55,620 bases of DNA from Pseudomonas cedrina subsp. fulgida (lineage in GTDB: Bacteria > Pseudomonadota > Gammaproteobacteria > Pseudomonadales > Pseudomonadaceae). The notes beneath the pieces were generated by a model, which saw only the letters and a program-made list of their open reading frames with translations, was not told the DNA's origin and did not search any database. The stretch spans positions 1 to 55,620 of the forward strand of contig JAFHKH010000054.1 in the NCBI GenBank assembly GCA_016937595.1, given 5' to 3'. Made by a program: the position numbers and the translations under genes. This document shows positions 18,091 to 27,526 of the stretch, one piece after another; within the stretch, counting starts at the first letter, position 1, and each line of letters begins with the position of its first letter.

Positions 18091-21000
18091 ATGTCCACTG
18101 GCCCGAACGCCCATCCTCCTGTCTCCCAACTGGCACCCTACATCCCTGGGCTAACGACGCCTGTGGTGGGGTTTTCCGGCGGCGTGTCCCGGCTGTTGCT
18201 GGAAAGCCACGGGAGCGAAGGCCTGATTTGTGTCATGCGCGCTTACGCCGGCCAGCGTGAAGGCGATTTCATCGAGTTGTTCTGCGGCAATCTCCAGATA
18301 CCGGTCGACGTCCGTACCGTTACCGAACAAGAAGCACTCGAAGCAAAGCCTGTGGCCTTGCATATTTCCATGGCACGCCTGCCGGAGGGTGCCGCAGGTC
18401 CGATTTTCTTGCGGGTCACGCACCTTGATCAGCGAGTAGAGGAAACCCAACGACTTACGCTCAAAGTCGACACCGTTTCCCCTACGGGCAGCAATGCCGT
18501 TTCCGAACCGCCCTGGGAGAATGAACGACTGCCGCGCCCACAACCGACATTGACGCTGGTCGACTCAGCCGCAGCCGGGCGCGGTGTAGGTGTAAGCATT
18601 GCGTTTTACCCCGTGGACGCCAGTCTCCCTGCCAATACTCACCGGACAGTGCGCGACCGTATTCGCTTGTATATCGGCGGGCAAGTCATCGAACACCGCG
18701 TAACGGAGAATGAAGCCAGCGGCCGTAACCCCATTACCCTCATGATCTATTACGGCACCTGGCTATTGATTGGAAGTGGCTATCATGCCTGCACCTACGC
18801 CGTCATTGACGAGGTAGGCAACTACGCACCAGGCCATTCCCCCATGCAATTGATCGAGGTGCGCCTCGATCCCAATGAGCGCTTGCTGGACCCCGCACAG
18901 ATCGTCGAAGCCCCCAGTGGCACCCTCAATGCAGACAGGCTGGCGGGAAGCGATGCAACCCTTCGGGTCGCCATCGCGAACAAGGGCTGGGTTTCTGGTG
19001 ACGGTATTCGCCTGACGATCCGGGGGCGCATGCAGGGCGGGATCGATGTCGAGCAGGTCTACAACGCCTCTATAGCTTCAACCACCGTCCCGTTCGCTGA
19101 TTTTCCATGGCCCAATGCTGATTTACGTTTGCTCATTGGCGCGCTGATCCAACTGAGCTATGAGCGAGTCCGTCCCGGGCAGGTCGACTTGCCTTCGGAA
19201 AATATCTTCGTACAGGTGAGCGGTACACCCACTGATACCGGCCTTGCGGCACCGCAAGTCTGCTCTGCCAGTGGCGGTGTATTGCATCCGCTGACCGACC
19301 CGGTGACTGTCCGAGTCATCTCCTATACGGGCCAGAAACCCTCCGACCAGGTCACCTTGGTATTGGAAGGCATCTATGCCAATGGGCATCGTTTTTATCA
19401 GGAGCATGCACTTGACGCTGGCCTTGGCGATGTTGTCTTCGACATGCCCAACGGGGTTGACGGCGATATCCGCCAACTGGATGGCGGCAGGCTCATGCTC
19501 TATTACTTCATCAACTTAACCGGACAGCGGCCACCGTCCGCCATACTGACACTCGACATCGGCGAGCCTCAGGATGCGCTGCCCGCGCCACAGATCCAGC
19601 AAGCACCGCCACCCGACCTTACCTTTGACCCGGAAGTATCCAAAGGCAATGCAAACGTCACGGTACAAGGCCACGCCTCATTCACTGAAGGTGCCACAGT
19701 CACTTTGTATGTCGAGGGCAGCGCCCTGGGCGGCAGCGCCCCTCCGGCAGCGTTGCCGATCACTGCGCCCTGGGTCGGCCGGGACTTGTCCTTTGTTGTC
19801 GCCCGAGTGTTCATCGTGGCCAACCTCAACGGCTCGGCACGTATTTACTACCGTGTGAACAGCCCCAACCAACGTACTCGCTACTCCCAGGCGCTGGTGA
19901 TGAAAGTCGGCAGCGGGCTCCAACTGCCGGTGCCACGCATTCTGGAAAGCACGTTCACCGGGCCTGCCACCGCCATTCTCAATCCTATTCACCTCTTGCC
20001 CCCCGCTCCGCCGATTTGCACCTTTCGGGTGAGCTACAGCCCGATGCCGGCCAGCGATGATATACAGCCGAGATTCAACGGCGCGTCCGGCCCAGGAACA
20101 CCGGCCCTGAAGCCTTTGCCCGGTAACCCGGCCCTGGGCTACGTGGACTTCGCCATCAGCAACCTGGTGATTGCCGCCAACCTGGGCAAGACCGCCGCGC
20201 TGTCTTACACGGTGACCCGCGCAGGGGCCACGACACCGTCCCAGGTTTCGACCCTGGCAGTCACCCCGCTGCCCGCTCAGTTGCTGGACCTGGTCAGCGT
20301 GCCCCAGGCAGCAGGTGGCATCATCCATGTCAACTCAGCGTATACCGTACTGGTGCGCGAATGGCCCTTCATGCGGGCAGGCCAAGCCGTCTGGATTGAT
20401 ATCAATGGCCCCGGCCCCGCCGGCCTCATGTTACGCGGCGGAACACCCTTGAGCCCCCAGGAGTACGCCGCCAGACGTATCGAGCTGCCCTTACCCAATG
20501 ATTACCTGCGCACGCTGCCCACTCTCAGCAACTTGAGTGTCGAGGTGCGGGTCTCACTCAACGGCAACGTCGGCAAGTACTTCGCCACCGATTTACGAAC
20601 CGTCAACTATCGAATCAATAACAGCGTCGGCATCTTTGAGCGTATTCCGGTCGGCACCGGACCGAACACCCTGGCACTCAGCCCCGACGGCAGCCGACTG
20701 TACGTGGGTTGCCTGTTTGGCAAGCCCTCGATCTGGGTGATCGATACCCTGCGCAACCGGGTCCTCGACAGCTTTGAAGTACCCGGATCGCCCATAGGGA
20801 TGGCCATTCATCCGACGGCCGCACGCCTGTATGTCACCGATAACAGTGTCGCAAGCAATACACCGATTCGCGTCTACAGCACCCAGGACCATACATTGGT
20901 TGATACGCTGACCGGGTTCGACACCGTCAGTGGGATCGCCTTCAACACCACGGGCTCGCGCTTATATGTAGCGGACAATCGCGCCGGGATGCTGATCATC

Positions 21001-21501
21001 CTCAACGCCACCAATCACCAAAGACTTGCCTCGGTGCCGGTCTCCAACCCCATCGGCATCACACTGAGCCCCGACAACAGCCGCGCCCATATCGCTACGC
21101 TCAGCGGGTGGGCCATCGTCAATTTGACCAACAATAGCCTGATCAATCACGTGGCCGCTGCAAACCCCACAAGCATTGTCCATAACCCCCGCGCTTCTCA
21201 GGTTTACATAACCCGTAGAGACACCGGTGTGGCCATCGGCAACACCCAGAGTCAGCGTATCGAGCAGACCCTGACCGGTTTGCGAAGCCCTTACGATGTC
21301 GCCTTCCAGCGCGAGCAAGACATCGCCTATGTGACGCAAACCGATGGCGACCGGCTCGGCATTATCGATACGCGCTTGCGGCGTGAGATCGGCGCTTACA
21401 CCGGTTTCAATAAGCCACGAGGTGTGGTGGTTGCCTCGGATGGGTCGCATGGGTATGTGGCGAATATGGGTGACGATACGGTGGCTTTCGTGGTGCTTTA
21501 G
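18091..21501 (+). CDS. Giant beta-sandwich protein 1 with C-terminal seven-bladed propeller
   Basis: I do not recognise a named family for this 1136-residue protein. No signal peptide or membrane segment is visible. Residues 1 to about 845 form a body of repeated beta-rich modules with recurring phrases (VGNYAPGHSPMQLIEV, TGQRPPS, PPPDLTFDP). They align along their length with the next gene. From about 846 on there are seven repeats of 40-45 residues of YncE/NHL-like type (PVGTGPNTLALSPDGSRLYV and six more), enough for a closed seven-bladed propeller. The second of two adjacent ATGs is chosen for spacing from AGAGGTG. Dyad box A lies upstream. A binding or adhesion role is inference from fold only. 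Confidence 0.75.
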   Translation: MSTGPNAHPPVSQLAPYIPGLTTPVVGFSGGVSRLLLESHGSEGLICVMRAYAGQREGDFIELFCGNLQIPVDVRTVTEQEALEAKPVALHISMARLPEGAAGPIFLRVTHLDQRVEETQRLTLKVDTVSPTGSNAVSEPPWENERLPRPQPTLTLVDSAAAGRGVGVSIAFYPVDASLPANTHRTVRDRIRLYIGGQVIEHRVTENEASGRNPITLMIYYGTWLLIGSGYHACTYAVIDEVGNYAPGHSPMQLIEVRLDPNERLLDPAQIVEAPSGTLNADRLAGSDATLRVAIANKGWVSGDGIRLTIRGRMQGGIDVEQVYNASIASTTVPFADFPWPNADLRLLIGALIQLSYERVRPGQVDLPSENIFVQVSGTPTDTGLAAPQVCSASGGVLHPLTDPVTVRVISYTGQKPSDQVTLVLEGIYANGHRFYQEHALDAGLGDVVFDMPNGVDGDIRQLDGGRLMLYYFINLTGQRPPSAILTLDIGEPQDALPAPQIQQAPPPDLTFDPEVSKGNANVTVQGHASFTEGATVTLYVEGSALGGSAPPAALPITAPWVGRDLSFVVARVFIVANLNGSARIYYRVNSPNQRTRYSQALVMKVGSGLQLPVPRILESTFTGPATAILNPIHLLPPAPPICTFRVSYSPMPASDDIQPRFNGASGPGTPALKPLPGNPALGYVDFAISNLVIAANLGKTAALSYTVTRAGATTPSQVSTLAVTPLPAQLLDLVSVPQAAGGIIHVNSAYTVLVREWPFMRAGQAVWIDINGPGPAGLMLRGGTPLSPQEYAARRIELPLPNDYLRTLPTLSNLSVEVRVSLNGNVGKYFATDLRTVNYRINNSVGIFERIPVGTGPNTLALSPDGSRLYVGCLFGKPSIWVIDTLRNRVLDSFEVPGSPIGMAIHPTAARLYVTDNSVASNTPIRVYSTQDHTLVDTLTGFDTVSGIAFNTTGSRLYVADNRAGMLIILNATNHQRLASVPVSNPIGITLSPDNSRAHIATLSGWAIVNLTNNSLINHVAAANPTSIVHNPRASQVYITRRDTGVAIGNTQSQRIEQTLTGLRSPYDVAFQREQDIAYVTQTDGDRLGIIDTRLRREIGAYTGFNKPRGVVVASDGSHGYVANMGDDTVAFVVL

Positions 21502-21524
21502 TCAGTTGGCGCCATTCGTCGAAA

Positions 21525-21540
21525 CTGTCATTTCTCACAG
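21525..21540 (+). promoter_or_regulatory. Dyad box B (CTGT-N8-ACAG) before giant protein 2
   Basis: CTGTCATTTCTCACAG followed by CTAG differs from box A at one base across 20 positions. It lies 24 bp after the stop of giant protein 1 and ends 99 bases before the ATG at 21640. It indicates that gene 2 has its own regulated promoter. Confidence 0.65.
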
Positions 21541-21639
21541 CTAGTCGCCCCACTCACAGAGGAATTGAATCGTATAAGCGACTCACGCCCGTTGCTGACG
21601 GGTTCCAGTCGCCTCCCCTCTCCACACAGGACGCGGCTC

Positions 21640-24600
21640 ATGACTTTCGATCAAACACCTGGCGCCGATGACACGCAGGATAATTTCCCCGCGCTTCGAG
21701 CGACGATGACCACTCAGAAAATTCCCGCCGGGCTTGCACCCAACAAGTATCGACGCAAAGGTTTCACTGCCCCCCCAACGGCTGGCCGCGCCTTGGACAA
21801 TCGGCTCTTTGCCTCCACGCCATTCCACAGCTTGCCCTTTTATTTTCCCACGCTGTCCAACCCTGTCGCAGGTTATGACGGGGGGTTTAACGCAGCTGCA
21901 CTGAATGGAAACCCGTTCGGGGTAATCGCTCTTTTACTGCCTTACCTGGATATTCAAGAGCACGACTTCATCCGTGTGGAGGTCAACGGCATTGTGGCGA
22001 CCCACCACACCGTCACGCAGGACGAAGCAACCAACGGCGAGACCCTTGTATTTTTCATCCCCAGCACCCGCTTTATCGAACAGGCCAGCAATACCGTCCA
22101 AGCCTTCCTTGTACGCATAGGTGGCAATGAAGACCAAACCCAGCTGTTCAACCTGTTCGTCGACGGCATCCCCCCCGTCGGTATCGATCCGGTCTACAGC
22201 ACGCCTTACAACGAGAACATGGCGCCACTGAAATTTACCGACCCGCAAATCGAAGCGTTTGGCGTGATCAGGGACCAGGCGATTACGCTGGGGGTGGGAG
22301 TAGAAATCGCAACATACCCGCTGGACACTGCGCAGTCTCAGGCCCATCACCGCAAAGAAGGCGATGTGATCGTGGTGAGCGTCGGTGGCGTGCTCTACAG
22401 CCATACCGTTACCGCGTTCGAAGCGTCCAATCATGACCCCATCAGGTTCAAGCTCTACTTCAGCTTCTGGAACATGCTGACGGATGGCGTGTGGATTATT
22501 GAATGGTTCGTGCGCGACCTCGTCGGCAACCAATCCCCAGGCTTCTCGCCCCCCAGGTTGATTCAACTGGATCGCGGTACTTCCGGCGAACCGTTGCTTC
22601 CCGAAATATATGTGGTGGAGGCCATTTACGACGATGAGCGCGAACTGGATGTCATCGACACGCACTTCCTTACCGACGATGCGACAATGGAATTGGCTAT
22701 TCGCAATCAAGGTTACGTCGTTGGCGATCAAGTGCCTATCACCGTCAGGGGGCTGACACCGGACGGTACCGCGTCCATCCTTACCGTGACCCATAAGGTT
22801 ACGTCCATCACGCCGCTACGGGTCTATATCCCTCTGGATCTCGACTTTCTGCTGGCGTTGGCGGGCGGGCGCATTCTGATCACCTACAAGCGAATTCGTG
22901 CGAACACCGCAGATCGCAATTCCCGAGCCATGTTGTATGCCGTTGACGGCGAACCGATTGAAGACGGTTTGGCGCCGCCTATATTTCTGGACCTCGTCGA
23001 GGGCGTGTTGCCAGCGCACACCAACCCAGTGAGGGTGTTGGTCAAACGTTACCTTGGGCAAAATCCGGGCGACCGAGTTGACTTGGAATTTACCGGGCGT
23101 ACCGCCGAGGGTGCGATCAGGTACGCCACCTATACGGATGCGGCCGGCAACGGCGACCTGGAGTTCCAACTCGAGAATGAGTTTTTTGAGGAACTGGACG
23201 GTGGTTTCGTCATTGGTCAGTACATAATCAACAGTGCAACGCAGCGCCCTCCTTCAAGAACGGTCACAGTACCGGTCGGCGATGCACAGGCGGCGCTGCC
23301 TGCGCCTTACGCGCTGCAGACGCCTCCCCCAGACGTTACGTTTGATCCCGGCATCAGCCTGGCGAACCTCAATGCGCGTATTCCCGCCCATCCGCTGATT
23401 GTCGCGGGTACACAGTTGCGGCTGTACGCCATCGGTAGCCATCCAAATGGCAGCTTTACCAGCCCCCCGTTCAACGTCGACGAGAACTGGGAGGGCGCGG
23501 ATGTACCCATTACGGTGCCGCGCGTCCATGTGTTGGCCAACTTGAATGGGACCATGCGCTTGTATTACGCGTTGATACCCGAAGCACCGAATGCCAGTCC
23601 TCTGTTTTCCCAGGACTTGCTGATCAGTGTTGGCATGAAGCTTAAACTGCCTACCCCGCCGCATGTATTGGAAGCCACTGCGATTTCACCCACCGAAGCA
23701 GAGCTGAACCCACTGCATGTTCTGCCCCCCTCCCCAACTATCGTAACGGTCAGGGTGACCTATGACGGCATGCTCGCCAGCGATGACGTCAAGCTGCACA
23801 TTATAGGTATGCCGGGCCTCGGCGAACCGAACATCCCGGCAAAACCGGGCGTGCCTGATGCGGGGGCAAACTACATTACCTTCACCACATCCAGCCAGTT
23901 CGTATCGGCCTACCTGGATGCATTCTGCCAAGCGTATTTCACAGTGACCCGTGGCGGGAACACCGTCGAGTCGCAAAGGTTGACGCTCAGGGTCAAGGCC
24001 TTGCCAGATGAAGCCCTCGACGTTGTTTCGATACCTGAAGCGAACGCCACTAACGTGATATCGGTCAATGCATCCAACCATGTGCAAGTTTCACAGTGGC
24101 CATTCTTCAGGACTGGGCAAGCGGTTTATATCTACCTGACACACACATCCGGTGACCTGACATTGCGCAACGGCATTGTCGTCAGCTCGGCGGAGTTTAC
24201 TGCCGGACGTACCTTGGACCTGATTCCCGGCACTTACCTCTCGCCACTGCCAAATGGCAGTACATTAACGGTCGACGCCAAGGTATCCCTGGATGGGACC
24301 AACCTTGAAAGTAGCGCTGTAAGCTTGAACGCCAGGACCTACACGATCAGTTCGGTGCCGGCACTGACCATCCCGTCGGGTACACGCTATGTCAATCTGG
24401 GCGGGTGGCTGCTCAAGGGCGTTGGAAACACCCAGGCTGCCTACGGCCTTACAACCCGGACAGCGTCTGGAGGCAAGCCGCCTTATCGTTACTACAGCAA
24501 CAACCCCAATGCGGTCTCTGTGAACATCTCGACAGGGCAGGTCAACATCGAAGGCCCTGGCACCGCAACCATCCGGGTAGAAGACAGCTCTCAGCCTGCG

Positions 24601-24897
24601 CTTACCGCCAGCTACCAGATTCAGGTCTCTGGCTCCTATTCGGTCTGCACCTACCGTGGCACAGCGCCCTGGTGGACCGCGAATGCCACTGGGCAATTGC
24701 TCTCACTCAGTCAATTCTCCTCGCTGATTTCGAGATTCGGTTCTGCATTTCCAATGAACGGCCTGGCCTGGACCATTCATCCAAAAGCAGGGCAACCTGA
24801 CGTTTACCACAGTGTCTATGTACCCAGTGGCCAGGGTTTGGACTGGGGAACGTGGTCAGGCGCTCCAGCGAATCTCCTTGTTTTTATTGTCTCGTAG
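21640..24897 (+). CDS. Giant beta-sandwich protein 2 with C-terminal Big-like and novel domains
   Basis: This 1085-residue protein is a paralog of giant protein 1 over most of its length. Shared phrases in the same order are VGNQSPGFSPPRLIQL, NQGYVVGDQVPITVRG, TQRPPSRTV and PPPDVTFDP. The propeller is replaced by a bacterial Ig-like (Big_2-like) domain at about 905-990 (ASGGKPPYRYYSNNPNAVSV) and a final ~90-residue Trp-rich domain with a Cys (YSVCTYRGTAPWW) that I do not recognise. No signal peptide is visible. A TTG at 21565 could extend it, but the ATG puts the upstream dyad at a distance like that of gene 1. Function is unknown. Confidence 0.72.
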   Translation: MTFDQTPGADDTQDNFPALRATMTTQKIPAGLAPNKYRRKGFTAPPTAGRALDNRLFASTPFHSLPFYFPTLSNPVAGYDGGFNAAALNGNPFGVIALLLPYLDIQEHDFIRVEVNGIVATHHTVTQDEATNGETLVFFIPSTRFIEQASNTVQAFLVRIGGNEDQTQLFNLFVDGIPPVGIDPVYSTPYNENMAPLKFTDPQIEAFGVIRDQAITLGVGVEIATYPLDTAQSQAHHRKEGDVIVVSVGGVLYSHTVTAFEASNHDPIRFKLYFSFWNMLTDGVWIIEWFVRDLVGNQSPGFSPPRLIQLDRGTSGEPLLPEIYVVEAIYDDERELDVIDTHFLTDDATMELAIRNQGYVVGDQVPITVRGLTPDGTASILTVTHKVTSITPLRVYIPLDLDFLLALAGGRILITYKRIRANTADRNSRAMLYAVDGEPIEDGLAPPIFLDLVEGVLPAHTNPVRVLVKRYLGQNPGDRVDLEFTGRTAEGAIRYATYTDAAGNGDLEFQLENEFFEELDGGFVIGQYIINSATQRPPSRTVTVPVGDAQAALPAPYALQTPPPDVTFDPGISLANLNARIPAHPLIVAGTQLRLYAIGSHPNGSFTSPPFNVDENWEGADVPITVPRVHVLANLNGTMRLYYALIPEAPNASPLFSQDLLISVGMKLKLPTPPHVLEATAISPTEAELNPLHVLPPSPTIVTVRVTYDGMLASDDVKLHIIGMPGLGEPNIPAKPGVPDAGANYITFTTSSQFVSAYLDAFCQAYFTVTRGGNTVESQRLTLRVKALPDEALDVVSIPEANATNVISVNASNHVQVSQWPFFRTGQAVYIYLTHTSGDLTLRNGIVVSSAEFTAGRTLDLIPGTYLSPLPNGSTLTVDAKVSLDGTNLESSAVSLNARTYTISSVPALTIPSGTRYVNLGGWLLKGVGNTQAAYGLTTRTASGGKPPYRYYSNNPNAVSVNISTGQVNIEGPGTATIRVEDSSQPALTASYQIQVSGSYSVCTYRGTAPWWTANATGQLLSLSQFSSLISRFGSAFPMNGLAWTIHPKAGQPDVYHSVYVPSGQGLDWGTWSGAPANLLVFIVS

Positions 24898-24981
24898 GCC
24901 AGACCTTACAGCGGCCGTTTTGAACGCTCGACCACCTCAGTTATAAGGTCGATTCAACATCAACCCTTAAGCAACCAAAAC

Positions 24982-25015
24982 AAAAAAACCCGTATCTTCC
25001 GATACGGGTTTTTTC
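24982..25015. terminator. Bidirectional intrinsic terminator
   Basis: A-run, AACCCGTATC-TTCC-GATACGGGTT, T-run. It serves both giant protein 2 (plus) and the autotransporter (minus). Confidence 0.9.
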
Positions 25016-25039
25016 ATATGGCGTTATTCGCCAAGCCAC

Positions 25040-27332
25040 TTAAAAGTCATACCGCAACCCCACATTCACCCCCAACGGCTGCTTGATATTCTTGCCCACG
25101 CTATGCTCCAGATCCGCATGCAGCTTCAGGTTCTGCGACACCGACATCGCCACACCCGCGCCCACTTTGACGCGTGTGCCCGACAGGTCGTTGTTGAACT
25201 CGTTGCCGTTCACAAACACCTTGTTGCTCTGGTCGAACTCATGCGCCACCGCCGCTTTCAAGTACGGCTGCAACACACCACCGCTTTCCAGCTGGATATC
25301 ACGCCCCACGGTCGTACCGATTTCACCGATCACTGAGCTTGAACGATCACCCTTGGCATTCAGGCCATTGTCCAGCGTGTAGCTCTGGGCCTGGGTGATC
25401 ACGGCGGCAACCTGGCCGTAGGGCTCGATGAAGAAGTCGTTGTCGAGCTTGATGTGGCGACCCACTTCCGCCGAAGCGCCCACCGCATTCTGCGTGTAGT
25501 TGCCCTTGGCTTTCTTGCCGTCGCTCATGGCCACGTTCGATTCGTTGTGCAAGCGGTTGTATTTGATTACGCCGTCGAAGTAGAAGCCGCTTTCACTATC
25601 GAGCCAGGTGGCGTAACCGCCCACGTAGTAGCTCTTGATTTCGGCGCTGCTGCCACGGTTCAAGTCCAGGTCCGACTTGCTGTGACCGACCATTGCACCG
25701 ACCAGCCACTGGCCGTCGCCGGCGGCGATGGGCGTATCGGCACCGATGGCAAAGCCTTGTTGGGACTGGCTGTAGCCCAGGCCGGTGTTGTCATTGGACA
25801 CTTCATAGCGGTTGCCGTAGGCACGGGTCCACAGGCCGGCCGACTGGCCTTCGCTGAAACGCAGTTCGCCCATGCGGGTACGCAAGGTGGTCATTTCACC
25901 CAGCAACACGCTCGGTGCGGCGTTGAACAATGCCAGCACGGAGTTGGTGCTCGGGCTGATGACTTTGCTGTCCGGGTCCAGGTACCAGTCCTGGCGATCG
26001 TTGTCATTGATCAAACCGTAGGAATAGGTCCCAACGTCCACACGATCGCCCGCCAGGCTGAAGCTCGCGCCGCCATCGGCGGTGTGTACCACGTGCAAGC
26101 GGTCATCGCTCAACGGGTCGGCACCGCTGCTGGCGATCAGCAACTTGTGGTCACCCGACGACGTGCCGGTGACATTGAGGAAGTCGCCGGTCAGCGTGGA
26201 GAAATCCGCGCTCATGATGAACGTACCGTTGCCCGACAGGTTCTCCACGTCCAGTTGATAGAAGGTGCCGGGGTCACCGAAGTTGACGTTACCGCCGCTC
26301 AATGACAGGTCGCCCACCTGCTGGTTGTCGACCATGACCCAGGTCGCGTCGCTGTTGATCGCGAGCGTGTCGACGTTTTCCAGGCGGCCGGTGAGGATCG
26401 AGCCGTTGCTCAGGCCGACGCTGGCGTTGCCGCCGTTGTTGATCACGTCGCCGCTCATGATGGCGCGGTCCAGGCTCAGGTCCAGGGCGCTGCCGGTGCC
26501 AACCAGGATGTTGCCGGCCAGGTCGCTGTTGTTGACGCGCATGTTGGCGTTGCCGCCATTGGTCAGCTCCAGCATATTGCCGTTGCCGCCGACCAGGGTC
26601 GAACCGTTGTTGACGTCAATTTCGGCGGTGATGACCTGGTCTACCAGAATGGCCGGGCCGTTCACGCCCTCCACACGCGAGCCTTCCAGGATCAGCGTCG
26701 GCGATTCAGTGACCGTACGGTGTTCACGGGTCATGGTGACGCCGCTGGTGGCGCCGGTAATGGTACTGCCGGCCACGGTGGCCTTGCCGCCCATCAGCTT
26801 GAGCCCTTCCTCGCTACCCCCGGTCAGTCGAGCCATTGAGCAATTGCAGATGGCTGAACGCGGTGACCGTGGCGCCATAGGTGGCACCGGTGATCTGGCT
26901 GTTGCTCACCACCGCTTCGGAGCCGCTGTCTTGCGACATGCTACGGGCCAGGTCCAGTGCGCCCCGTGAATGGCTGGTAATCGACGAGTTGACGATGTTG
27001 GCATTGCTGTGATGCAGCAGTACCGCCGTGTTGGTGGTGGAGTATGACGAGACCCTGCCACCGTCCATATTCAGGGTAGAACCACCGGATGCAGAGATCT
27101 CACGGGTCACGCCGCCCGGTTTGACGTTCAGGGTGGCGCCGCGCTGCAGCACATAATTATCGGTATGGCTCCCTGGGATCACATCATAAAACCCAGGGCC
27201 GTTTTGACCATCAACGACGGTCACGGCCAGGGCTTGTTCGCCTAACAAGTAAAGAGGGGCGGCAGCCAAGAGCTTGATGGCCGTGGATAAACGCGAAAGG
27301 TGAAAGCGTGGAGCAGTGGATGCAGTGATCAT
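25040..27332 (-). pseudogene. Autotransporter with pertactin-like passenger, frameshifted
   Basis: This is a type Va secreted protein of about 763 residues. It has an extended N-terminal signal region (about 1-36, ending ALA), a short beta-helix passenger with repeats of the form GGxxNMxGG / NSxIxGA, and a C-terminal 12-strand beta-barrel (about the last 265 residues, LWTRAYGNRYEVSND onward) ending in the outer-membrane signature LRYDF. The frame changes near 26830. The N-terminal part reads LLNGST and then stops; the rest resumes as LTGGSEEGLKL. One extra base or two missing bases explain it. Artefact or true inactivation cannot be told apart here. Confidence 0.85.
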
Positions 27333-27466
27333 GTTTTGCGACTCTCAGAAAAAGTTCCAATTCGAACCCGGACCCCGTATCGAATAGGTTTCCGTTTTCA
27401 AGAGCCGCAGAGAGTAGAGACCAAGGCAGTAAGGATATGTAGGACTTTCCTTAAGAAAGCGCTCAC

Positions 27467-27496
27467 AAAAAATCCCCCTCGCATGAGGGGATTTTT
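27467..27496. terminator. Bidirectional intrinsic terminator
   Basis: A-run, AATCCCC-CTCGCATGA-GGGGATT, T-run. It lies downstream of giant protein 3 (minus) and upstream of the autotransporter. Confidence 0.85.
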
Positions 27497-27526
27497 GAGT
27501 TTGGCTGAAGGACATTTACCAAGCTA

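Noticed and set aside
25454-26305. 283-codon open frame antisense to the autotransporter
   Set aside because: Composition artefact opposite a real beta-barrel coding region.
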